DNA of 23,050 bases from an uncultured Oribacterium sp. (GTDB lineage Bacteria; Bacillota; Clostridia; Lachnospirales; Lachnospiraceae): NCBI GenBank assembly GCA_900770445.1, contig CAAGKO010000063.1, forward strand, positions 1-23,050. The letters are read 5' to 3'. This document shows, one piece after another, positions 1-6,637 of the stretch. The notes under the pieces were generated by a model that searched no databases, was not told the origin of the DNA, and was given only the letters and a program-made list of their open reading frames with translations. Numbering within the stretch: position 1 is the first letter of the stretch; every line of letters begins with the position of its first letter. The translations under genes and the position numbers were made by a program.

Positions 1-1
1 A

Positions 2-1036
2 TCTTACTTGGATAGCGACATCTTTAGTATAATGGCGAATCCACGTTGCTACAAATGTGAGGTCACTTCATATTATCTAAGCAATGGAAATTGGCGGGTC
101 TTACATAAAGAAGCATTACTGGAGCAATGTACAGAAAAATTATTCGATGATGTGCTTGAGAAATTATTTGCTGCAGCGAAAGAAGTACTGAGTCAAAAAA
201 GTAAGCGCTTGAATAAGGAAATACCTTATCTGTTGTCCTCTGAAAGCGAATACGAAAATTCTTTAGAGTTACGTAAAAGTATTGTGAAAAGTATTTGTTG
301 GATAAAAAAAGCGCTCCCAGATTTAAAGAATTGTAATCAGAATAAAGTTGATTCATCAATATTTGCTCTAATGAAATCATTATTTGAAGGCGCAGACTGG
401 ACAACATGGGCAAGTCTTGGGGATAGTCTGCAAAGTCTTGCAGAATTAGCACCAGATGTCTTTTTAAAGCAGCTTGAGTGTGAGATTGTTCAAAAACCAG
501 AAGAGATATTAAGACTATTTCCGCAAAGGGACAGCAGTTTATTCGGAAGTAAAAACTATATCGCTGAGTTATTATGGGCACTAGAAATATTAGCTTGGTC
601 TCCTGATTACTTGGTGCGTTCAATATGTACATTGGGGTTGCTGGAAGAATTATCGTATGAGAGGACAAATTGGGCAAATACACCAATTAATTCAATTGTG
701 TCAATTCTACTGCCTTGGTACCCACAGACAGTTGCTGATGCTCAAAAAAAGAAAAATGCATTACAGTGTTTGAAAACTGATACTCCAGAAGTTTTTTGGA
801 AGGTGTTGAAAAAACTACTGCCGAATCATACATCTTCGACGACAGGAAACCCTAAGCCTAAATATTTAGCAATAGAAATTCCTGATGAAATAAAGGTCAC
901 AGTAAAAGATGTACATGATGAGTATGCCTTTCTATTAGAGCTGGCAATGGATACAGCTAGCGATAATCCACAGAAGCTTTCTGAATTGGTAGACCAGATC
1001 GGATATATGAACGAGTCTACACTTGTGCGTTTTTAA
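2..1036 (+). CDS. Large AT-rich protein, N-terminal piece (5' end outside window; ends at a frameshift)
   Basis: The frame is already open at base 2, so the gene starts upstream; the TTG at 8 has no ribosome site and is not a credible start. The piece is alpha-helical in character with no signal peptide or membrane segment. A block near residues 186-240 (LLWALEILAWSPDYL, then NWANTPINS and LLPWYPQT) looks strongly conserved. From memory it resembles the helical C-terminal halves of very large bacterial proteins in defence islands, but I cannot name the family. The frame ends in TAA at 1034-1036 just after a run of five T. The next frame continues without a break into the following piece, so both are parts of one gene. 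Base composition is much more AT-rich than the genes after 5100, which suggests horizontal origin. Confidence 0.6.
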   Translation, partial: SYLDSDIFSIMANPRCYKCEVTSYYLSNGNWRVLHKEALLEQCTEKLFDDVLEKLFAAAKEVLSQKSKRLNKEIPYLLSSESEYENSLELRKSIVKSICWIKKALPDLKNCNQNKVDSSIFALMKSLFEGADWTTWASLGDSLQSLAELAPDVFLKQLECEIVQKPEEILRLFPQRDSSLFGSKNYIAELLWALEILAWSPDYLVRSICTLGLLEELSYERTNWANTPINSIVSILLPWYPQTVADAQKKKNALQCLKTDTPEVFWKVLKKLLPNHTSSTTGNPKPKYLAIEIPDEIKVTVKDVHDEYAFLLELAMDTASDNPQKLSELVDQIGYMNESTLVRF

Positions 1037-1038
1037 AA
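1030..1038 (+). other. Frameshift site in TTTTTAAAA run
   Basis: The run T5A4 lies at the end of the first piece. Adding one T (equivalently reading one base back) joins ...STLVRF to LKCIEGCVANDNEQKF and then to the second piece at 1135 without any stop. The codons between 1036 and 1135 read as sensible protein in that frame. A homopolymer is a common site for real slippage mutation, phase-variable slippage or a sequencing error; the sequence alone does not separate these. Confidence 0.7.
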
Positions 1039-1134
1039 TGCATAGAGGGATGTGTAGCAAATGATAATGAGCAGAAGTTCAATATATGGCTAAATCTTCG
1101 TGAAAGAATAGCTGTACTAAAGCCGACAAAAGAA

Positions 1135-2562
1135 ATGGTTGTTTATAAACAACTTGAAAGAATCCAATTACTAATTCAGAAGTTGGAGCCAAGAGATATA
1201 AGATGGAAATATCGGGATCTTTATTTAGGAAACAGATTTCTGGTTGATAAAGGTGATTATAGCAATAGATGGGAGAGGCTGGAAGCAGATAAGCTAACTG
1301 CGGCAAATGAAATTTACAATCAGTACGGTATTGTTGAAACTGAAATATTTGGGGTTGCGGTGAATAATACCAGAGATGTTGCCAGCAAACTCGGACAATC
1401 ATTGAATCAAGATCAAATATCTCAGGCAATAGATCTGTTTTACTCTGGAAAATTGTCTCAGGAATTCACAATTTCTTGTATAAACTCGTTTGTGTTTAAG
1501 CGTGGTGCGAAGTGCTTGTTAAATACAACGCTGAGTCAAAAAGATGATAATTTTATTCTTAAAATCCTTACAAGCATACCGTTTACACTAGATATTTTAG
1601 CCGTCGTTAAGCAGATGCTTGATAATGATGCGCTATATTGGGAACGTGCAGCTATGCCCTATTGTTGCAGTGGTGATCGTATTGATGAACTGAACATAAT
1701 AGTTGAGAAGCTTATTTCATGTAAGAGATATGTTACTGCTATAAACTTAGTGGGACGATCTGAATTTGAATCTGTAATCGATCCTGAAAAGATTTATTCT
1801 CTTTTGAAATTAGCCGGAACTGAAGAGTCAATTGGAAATGAACAGCTTGATCATTATGCAACGCAGAAAATAATAAAATGGTTACAAAATCAGGAGAGTA
1901 TTGATCTGGATGCGCGAAGTGATATTGAGTTTATTTATTTGCCAGTACTCGATGAATATTCAGAAGTCCAACCACATTCGTTAAATACAAGGTTGAGTCT
2001 CAATCCGGATTATTTTTGTAGCATGATCGAATTGTTCTATAAAAAGAGAGCAGACGATGCGTATGAAGTTGAACTTAATAAAGGAATAAGTGATCGACTA
2101 TTTGAAATACTGTTTAAGTTTAAGATTACACCAGGTGTGGATTGGAATGGTAACTTTGATGAGAACAGTTTTAAGAAGTGGATGGACTATGTAAAAACAT
2201 GGAGTAAAGAAAATGATCGGTTCGCTGTGACAATGCAAACTGTAGGATCTGGATTATCGTATGCTCACCTTAATGATGAAAAATTTCCTGAGCAAGCTAT
2301 TGTTGATGAACTTAACAGAGTTGAGAATTCTGAACTTCGAAGGGGTTACTATCTGGGAATCGTTAATCAACGAGGGGTACATTACGTTGATCCGGAGGGA
2401 AAACCTGAGCTTGAGATGGCAGTAGATTACGGCGATAGGGCTTCTGCTGCAGAAGCAAGAGGATATTTGCGGTATGCAACAGTGCTGCATGATATAGCAG
2501 AACAATATAAACGAGAAGCTGAGCACAATATCTCAATTGCTCAAAAAGAAAATGAAGAATAG
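1135..2562 (+). CDS. Large AT-rich protein, C-terminal piece of the frameshifted gene
   Basis: This 475-residue frame is the continuation of the preceding piece; its codons extend back to about 1033 and the ATG at 1135 has only a weak upstream AAAAGAA. The protein is helical and soluble. Its end looks like a natural, conserved C-terminus: a region with PGVDWNG, KKWMDYVKTW, then RRGYYLGIVNQRGVHY and a final charged helix (YLRYATVLHDIAEQYKREAEHN). No catalytic motif is visible, so the enzymatic or NTPase part, if any, would be upstream of the window. Together the pieces make more than 840 residues. A sensor or repeat arm of a STAND-type or other defence protein is possible, but this is inference. 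Composition changes sharply right after the stop. Confidence 0.6.
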   Translation: MVVYKQLERIQLLIQKLEPRDIRWKYRDLYLGNRFLVDKGDYSNRWERLEADKLTAANEIYNQYGIVETEIFGVAVNNTRDVASKLGQSLNQDQISQAIDLFYSGKLSQEFTISCINSFVFKRGAKCLLNTTLSQKDDNFILKILTSIPFTLDILAVVKQMLDNDALYWERAAMPYCCSGDRIDELNIIVEKLISCKRYVTAINLVGRSEFESVIDPEKIYSLLKLAGTEESIGNEQLDHYATQKIIKWLQNQESIDLDARSDIEFIYLPVLDEYSEVQPHSLNTRLSLNPDYFCSMIELFYKKRADDAYEVELNKGISDRLFEILFKFKITPGVDWNGNFDENSFKKWMDYVKTWSKENDRFAVTMQTVGSGLSYAHLNDEKFPEQAIVDELNRVENSELRRGYYLGIVNQRGVHYVDPEGKPELEMAVDYGDRASAAEARGYLRYATVLHDIAEQYKREAEHNISIAQKENEE

Positions 2563-2573
2563 CGTCGCCCCTT

Positions 2574-3004
2574 TTGACAACAACGAGCTGTGGAAAAACT
2601 GTGATCTCCGCCTTTGATTATGCGCGCTTCTGCAAGACGCATCTGGACGAGCAGAACAGGCTCCTCTTCGTGGCGAATCGGGAGGAAATCCTCGAGCAGA
2701 GCATCGAAACCTTTCGCGGTGTCCTGCACGATCTCAATTTCGGAGACCTGTGGGTCGGCAGCCATAAGCCGGAAGCGCTCGATCATCTTTTCGTGTCGAT
2801 TCAGACCCTGAACTTGACGAAGTTTTATCAGAACCTGCCGAAGGACTACTATGACTTCATCGTGGTGGATGAGTTCCATCACGCGGCAGCCGCCATCTAT
2901 CAGGAGCCGCTTCGGACCTTCGCACCGAAGATTCTGCTCGGCCTCACCGCGACGCCGGAACGAATGGATGGAGGATATCCTACAGTACTTCGGCGGTCGT
3001 CTCT
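2574..3004 (+). pseudogene. Remnant of DEAD/DEAH-box helicase (restriction-helicase type)
   Basis: The fragment begins inside motif I (SCGKTVISAFDYARF), with nothing of the usual N-terminal part before it, only 11 bases after the previous stop. Motif II is DEFHHA near residue 98 and motif III is LGLTATPERMDG near residue 121. This combination is typical of superfamily 2 helicases with the DEFHH box, often with DUF3427 or a phospholipase-D-like domain. At about 2970 the frame is lost: in the +1 frame the sequence continues EDILQYFGGRL, which is the expected next block, so two bases are missing or one is extra. Similarity ends near 3003, before the second RecA lobe. The open frame runs on to 3113 but that tail looks unrelated. 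This is a doubly truncated, frameshifted relic. It is GC-rich like the chromosome, unlike the gene before it. Confidence 0.75.
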
Positions 3005-3081
3005 TTTCAGTTTGCTTGTCACCTCACTGACACTGTATATCTATTCTTATTTTGGGCCCGCCCTATGCAAGCAAACTGAAA
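3005..3081. repeat. 14-bp perfect inverted repeat with 49-base spacer
   Basis: TTTCAGTTTGCTTG at 3005-3018 is the exact reverse complement of 3068-3081. It starts at the point where helicase similarity ends. There is no T-run after the second arm, so it is a poor intrinsic terminator; it could be the scar or termini of a small mobile element. Confidence 0.6.
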
Positions 3082-3151
3082 TATCAATGTTTTCCTTTGC
3101 TTCGATTCTGTGAGAAACATGAGTATTCCTGGCAATTCTGAAATGGCATGT

Positions 3152-3180
3152 GAATTAGAACGAAAAATGTGTTCTAATTC
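3152..3180. promoter_or_regulatory. Palindromic operator candidate over the cassette promoter
   Basis: GAATTAGAAC (3152-3161) and GTTCTAATTC (3171-3180) are perfect inverted arms around nine bases. The right arm overlaps the predicted -35 region of the promoter at 3170-3198. The position suggests a repressor site or a hairpin in any upstream transcript. Confidence 0.5.
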
Positions 3181-3198
3181 GTGTGGCTGCGCTATAAT
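3170..3198 (+). promoter_or_regulatory. Predicted promoter of the ATPase/TOPRIM cassette
   Basis: A perfect TATAAT lies at 3193-3198, about 33 bases before the start codon. The -35 candidate at 17-base spacing is TGTTCT (3170-3175), which is poor and lies inside the palindrome. That is what a regulated promoter often looks like. Confidence 0.45.
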
Positions 3199-3231
3199 AT
3201 GGATAGACCGTAGTAAAGGAAGGTGTCTTTT

Positions 3232-4350
3232 ATGAAACTGTTAAGGGTGCGTGCATCAAATTATAAAAACTGCGCGGATGATTTTACGATCGATCTCGTC
3301 GCAAAGTCTAAAAAAACAAGTGAAGATAAAGAGTATGAGCTGCAGGAAATCGCGGAGGAGCTGTATGTCTTTAATACAGTGGCATTCGTCGGTAAGAATG
3401 CGTCCGGTAAAACATCGGCGATTGAATTAACGGAATGTGCTTATTCGATTCTCAGTGAATTTCGCCTGGAAGACAAACACTATAATTATGATAATGTGAA
3501 ACTGGAAATCATTTTCTTCCATGAGGATTCAATCTATAAGTACAATACTGTTTTGAAAGAGGATCCAAATCTGGGTAGCATAGCTGATTTTACAGAGCAG
3601 CATATCTATCGGAAAAAATACTATAAATCCAAGGTGAAAGACATTTACGCAGAAGACGGGTTTGAAGAAATCGAGGATTTGGGTGAGCTTCCAGAAGATA
3701 CCTCCATCGTCTTCTTCGTCTTGAAGAAAAAAGCGACTCGTGCCGTTTACTTTAACTGTGATGGAGAAGGGGCGGATACGTATCGTCTGATGTTCAGAGC
3801 GATGAAGACATATAAGATATCCAGAGAAGTTCTGACGAAAGTGATTAAAATCTTCGATGATAAGATTCAGAGCCTGGAGATGATGGATGAAAAGCATTAT
3901 AAGCTCACTTACCAGAACCATGTCAGAGAGCTTTCGGATTCTGAACTGGTGTATATGCTTTCCAGTGGTACAACCAAAGGCGCACTACTTTATATTTTTG
4001 TAGTTGCTGCACTGGAGAATGGATTTGATCTGCTGATCGATGAAGTGGAAAATCATTTCCATAAAACTCTGGTGGAGAACATGATCAGCTTATTTAAGGA
4101 TAAAGCAGTAAATAAAAAATCTGCGACGCTTATGTTTACGACTCACTATTGTGAAGTGCTGGATCTGTTTAACCGTCAGGATAACATCTGGATCGCAAAA
4201 TCTGAAAGTAAGATCAGACTGAATAATATGTATGAAACTTACAATATCCGACCAGAGCTTTTAAAGAGCCGTCAGTTCTACAATAACGCCTTTGATACTT
4301 CGGTGAATTACGACGATCTCATGGCACTAAAGAAGGAGCTGATGAGATGA
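3232..4350 (+). CDS. AAA/OLD-like ATPase, first gene of a two-gene cassette
   Basis: The product is a 372-residue ATP-binding protein of the AAA_15/AAA_21 (ABC-like, SMC-related) type. Visible motifs are Walker A GKNASGKT at residues 54-61, an ABC-signature-like LSSGTTKG near 246, Walker B LLIDEVENHFH with D270-E271, and a switch histidine in TTHY (H305). I chose ATG 3232 because AAGGAAGG ends eight bases before it; an upstream GTG at 3223 overlaps the ribosome site. The stop overlaps the next start by ATGA, so the two proteins are probably translated together. Pairs of this ATPase type with a TOPRIM or RloB-like partner are known in phage defence (AbiL, PARIS, OLD/Gabija-like systems). The match to any one of these is not established here. 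Composition is more AT-rich than the housekeeping genes downstream. Confidence 0.85.
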   Translation: MKLLRVRASNYKNCADDFTIDLVAKSKKTSEDKEYELQEIAEELYVFNTVAFVGKNASGKTSAIELTECAYSILSEFRLEDKHYNYDNVKLEIIFFHEDSIYKYNTVLKEDPNLGSIADFTEQHIYRKKYYKSKVKDIYAEDGFEEIEDLGELPEDTSIVFFVLKKKATRAVYFNCDGEGADTYRLMFRAMKTYKISREVLTKVIKIFDDKIQSLEMMDEKHYKLTYQNHVRELSDSELVYMLSSGTTKGALLYIFVVAALENGFDLLIDEVENHFHKTLVENMISLFKDKAVNKKSATLMFTTHYCEVLDLFNRQDNIWIAKSESKIRLNNMYETYNIRPELLKSRQFYNNAFDTSVNYDDLMALKKELMR

Positions 4351-4880
4351 AGTATCTGATTATGTGCGAGGGTCCGAATGAACTTGAGATTATCAGAATT
4401 CTGCTGGAGTACGATAAGCTGATTTTTACAGAGGATGATTTGCTGAACTTGGTGCCTTACCATGCAAGACAGATTGCTAGCAATCCTACGGTAAAGGCGG
4501 CACTGAATCTCTATCATGGCGATGTTCATGTCTTAAGAATCGGAGATAAGTTAAACGAAGAGCTGAAGATACCGAAAGAATACAAAGGAAAAATAAAGCA
4601 CATCGAAAAGTACTGTACGAAACCGGAATTAGAAATGCTGCTGATTATTTCTGAGGGACTACAGGCAGATTTTGAAAAGGAAAAGTCAAGGAAAAGTCCG
4701 AAATCATTCAGTAAAGAAAAAGTGAGTTTCAATAGAAAACGGTATGATAACAGTACCGCTTTTTACCGTAACTATTACGGTGAGCGAGTTGATTTACTGG
4801 TGGATACCATCAAACAATATAAGCAACTAAAAGGAAAGCATCAGAAGGATGAACTCTATCTGGCAGATTTGCTGAAATGA
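4347..4880 (+). CDS. Small TOPRIM/RloB-like partner of the ATPase
   Basis: This 177-residue protein starts at an ATG that overlaps the ATPase stop, with AAGGAG eight bases upstream inside that gene. The N-terminus MKYLIMCEGPNE has the form of a TOPRIM-like strand followed by a conserved Glu (E8) and E12. A second acidic motif, RIGD, ends at D67, and a block TKPELEMLLII near residue 91 recalls the end of RloB-type domains. The rest is lysine-rich, and the protein lacks room for a full DUF4435 domain as in AriB. The likely role is an effector or nuclease-like partner controlled by the ATPase. The fold call rests on motif shape only; it could also be an unrelated small defence protein. It has no membrane segment. 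No clear terminator follows. Confidence 0.7.
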   Translation: MKYLIMCEGPNELEIIRILLEYDKLIFTEDDLLNLVPYHARQIASNPTVKAALNLYHGDVHVLRIGDKLNEELKIPKEYKGKIKHIEKYCTKPELEMLLIISEGLQADFEKEKSRKSPKSFSKEKVSFNRKRYDNSTAFYRNYYGERVDLLVDTIKQYKQLKGKHQKDELYLADLLK

Positions 4881-5140
4881 AGAAGGTGTGGCAGACTATT
4901 GGGTGGCGAATACATGGAGACGCGCTTGTATCAGCACCATCGACATCATTTTGTTGGTGAAATCCTATTGAATTATGCCGGCATATAAACATTGAATGCA
5001 ATAAAAAAATGTTAACCCCAGGAGCGAAGGATTCTAAGTGTTAAAACACCGCTTGGGTGAGTCCAATGCATACAAGAAGCCACGGATTTCATGGGTGGGC
5101 GAACGATGGTTTGGCCCCAAAGCAAAAGGAGATGCATTAA

Positions 5141-5536
5141 ATGAAGATAGTAAGAGTAGTGGCGGCGGTGATCCGCGATGGCGATCGAATCTTCGCGACG
5201 GCGCGTGGCTATGGTGAATACAAGGGCTGGTGGGAGTTCCCGGGTGGAAAGATCGAAGCCGGGGAAACACCTGAGGAGGCTCTGGTGCGGGAAATTCATG
5301 AGGAGCTGGATACGGAGATCCGGGTCGGTGAGCTGATCGCTACGATCGAGTATGATTACCCGACGTTCCACCTCAGCATGGACTGTTTCTGGGCGGAGAT
5401 CGTCACCGGTCGGCTGGTGCTGAAGGAAGCAGCGGATGCCAGGTGGCTGACGAGGGAAACGCTGGAGAGTGTGCAGTGGCTGCCGGCGGATCAGACGATC
5501 ATCGATGCGATATACAGGAAACTCGGGGGAAGATGA
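5141..5536 (+). CDS. MutT-type NUDIX hydrolase
   Basis: The product is a 131-residue NUDIX pyrophosphohydrolase, the size of MutT or CTP pyrophosphohydrolase (NudG). The NUDIX box runs from G36: G36, E42, then REIHEEL at 50-56 with the metal-binding E54 and E55. The usual Gly near the end of the box is D57, which occurs in related (deoxy)nucleoside triphosphate pyrophosphohydrolases. WWEFPGGKIE before the box is typical of MutT-like enzymes that hydrolyse oxidised or non-canonical (d)NTPs to monophosphates. AAAGGAGA lies eight bases before ATG 5141. The gene stands alone and is closed by the hairpin at 5569. The 260 bases before it hold no gene I can support. Exact substrate is unknown. Confidence 0.9.
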   Translation: MKIVRVVAAVIRDGDRIFATARGYGEYKGWWEFPGGKIEAGETPEEALVREIHEELDTEIRVGELIATIEYDYPTFHLSMDCFWAEIVTGRLVLKEAADARWLTRETLESVQWLPADQTIIDAIYRKLGGR

Positions 5537-5568
5537 AGACTTTGGAGCCCCCGGAATTCTATGCTATA

Positions 5569-5604
5569 ATCAGCTTGTGTAACTTACATACAAGCTGATT
5601 TTTT
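5569..5604 (+). terminator. Intrinsic terminator after the NUDIX gene
   Basis: ATCAGCTTGT (5569-5578) pairs perfectly with ACAAGCTGAT (5590-5599) and is followed by TTTTTT (5599-5604). The 3' half also carries the regulator motif ACTTACATACAAG (5582-5594), so the site may serve as both terminator and operator. Confidence 0.75.
5582..5594 (-). promoter_or_regulatory. Predicted GntR operator, site 1 (upstream of the regulator gene)
   Basis: Read on the minus strand this is CTTGTATGTAAGT, identical over 13 bases to 6506-6518 in front of the dehydrogenase. The core has the partial palindrome CTT..AT..AAG. Its location 30 bases before the regulator start suggests autoregulation. Confidence 0.55.
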
Positions 5605-5623
5605 GTTGCATGGGTGAGAAACG

Positions 5624-6304
5624 ATGACGATTCTGGAACGATATCCGGGCGAGAATGCCCGGAGCTATGCGGTGCGCGTACTGCGTTCAAACATACTTTC
5701 ACTGGAGCTTCCGCCGGGAAACATCGTGAGTGAGAATGAGATTTCGGCAGCGCTGAATCTGTCGCGCACGCCGATACGGGAGGCGCTGATCGAGCTGTCA
5801 CGTACGCGTCTCGTGGAGGTGCTGCCGCAGAAGGGAAGCTTCGTGACGAAGATCGATTATGATCTCGTAGAGGAATCCCGTTTTCTGCGCTGTGTCGTCG
5901 AGACCGCGGTGTTCCGACAGGCGGCGCAGGCGGAGCTTCCGGCAGAGTGTTTCAAGGCGATGCGCGATAACCTGGAGCAGCTGAAGCTGGCGTATGCCGC
6001 TGAAGATCGTGAACGAATTCTGGATCTGGATAATGAGTTTCATGAGATGGTCTACAGGGCGGCAGGAAAAACCTGGACCTTCGGGATCATCAAGGAGCAG
6101 ATGGTGCACTACGACCGTCTGCGTTCCCTGAATATCCGCGTGGATGTACCGGAGAATACGATCAAGGATCATGAGGAGCTGATCTACGCGCTGGAGAAGC
6201 ATGATCCGGAGCTCTGTGACTTCCTGCTGAACCGGCATCTGAACCGTTATCAGCTGGTGAAGGATGCGCTGCTCGAGAAGTACCCGGATTATTTTGTACA
6301 GTAG
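5624..6304 (+). CDS. GntR family regulator with FCD domain
   Basis: The product is a 226-residue transcription factor. The N-terminal winged helix spans about residues 10-76, with the typical SENEISAALNLSRTPIREAL recognition segment. The FCD ligand domain follows (about 82-215). Its expected metal ligands are visible as D136, H140, H183 and H205, so it probably binds a carboxylate or sugar acid through a divalent metal. GGTGAG is a weak ribosome site before ATG 5624. FCD regulators usually repress an adjacent catabolic gene, and the shared motif at 5582, 6359 and 6506 supports control of itself and of the dehydrogenase at 6638. Regulators of hexonate pathways such as LgoR are the closest comparison I can offer; the effector is unknown. 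Confidence 0.9.
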   Translation: MTILERYPGENARSYAVRVLRSNILSLELPPGNIVSENEISAALNLSRTPIREALIELSRTRLVEVLPQKGSFVTKIDYDLVEESRFLRCVVETAVFRQAAQAELPAECFKAMRDNLEQLKLAYAAEDRERILDLDNEFHEMVYRAAGKTWTFGIIKEQMVHYDRLRSLNIRVDVPENTIKDHEELIYALEKHDPELCDFLLNRHLNRYQLVKDALLEKYPDYFVQ

Positions 6305-6319
6305 GATACAGATATACGT

Positions 6320-6347
6320 GGCGGATGTACATATCCGCCGCTTTTTT
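6320..6347 (+). terminator. Intrinsic terminator after the GntR gene
   Basis: GGCGGAT (6320-6326) pairs with ATCCGCC (6333-6339) around six bases, with two more outer pairs, followed by TTTTTT at 6342-6347. Confidence 0.8.
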
Positions 6348-6637
6348 GTTTCAAATAGCTTGTATGGAAGGCGCGGAGTTCAAGTGTAAACATTGGACGT
6401 ATGCACCAAATCAGCACATTGAAATTGTGCATCATGACGAATGAATGATGAAATGTACGGATGGTATTGACTCTGCCATCAAATTGGATTAGCTTATAGG
6501 TGTGACTTGTATGTAAGTGAAACGACGGAATATCAACATTTTCCGTACATGTACATGCTATTTCAACAGAAATCACACATGGATTTTAGAAAACACGGGA
6601 AAACCCGCGTGGAAGTATGCTTAAGGAGGACACTTGT
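6348..6637 (+). promoter_or_regulatory. Long regulatory region of the dehydrogenase with two operator-like sites
   Basis: This stretch has no gene. It contains CTTGTATGGAAG at 6359-6370 (one mismatch to the 12-base core) and CTTGTATGTAAGT at 6506-6518. The two sites start 147 bases apart, near 14 helical turns, which would suit DNA looping. TTGACT at 6467-6472 is a possible -35, but no good -10 is found at standard spacing. A palindrome GTACATGTAC lies near 6545-6556. The promoter itself is therefore not placed with confidence. Confidence 0.45.

Noticed and set aside
1030..1038. Programmed -1 frameshift at T5A4
   Set aside because: The in-frame heptamer does not fit the X XXY YYZ rule and I saw no downstream stem; a plain indel, slippage or sequencing error is simpler.
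3152..3180. LexA (SOS) box
   Set aside because: It has GAAC and GTTC but nine bases apart; Gram-positive LexA sites need four.
4881..5140. Possible relic gene between the TOPRIM-like gene and the NUDIX gene
   Set aside because: Short readable stretches occur in two frames but none longer than about 45 codons without stops and no recognisable motif.
5542..5570. Promoter TTGGAG-N17-TATAAT for the GntR gene
   Set aside because: Only half of the -35 matches, and the -10 overlaps the first bases of a good terminator hairpin, so a transcript would start inside the stem. Not excluded, but not annotated.
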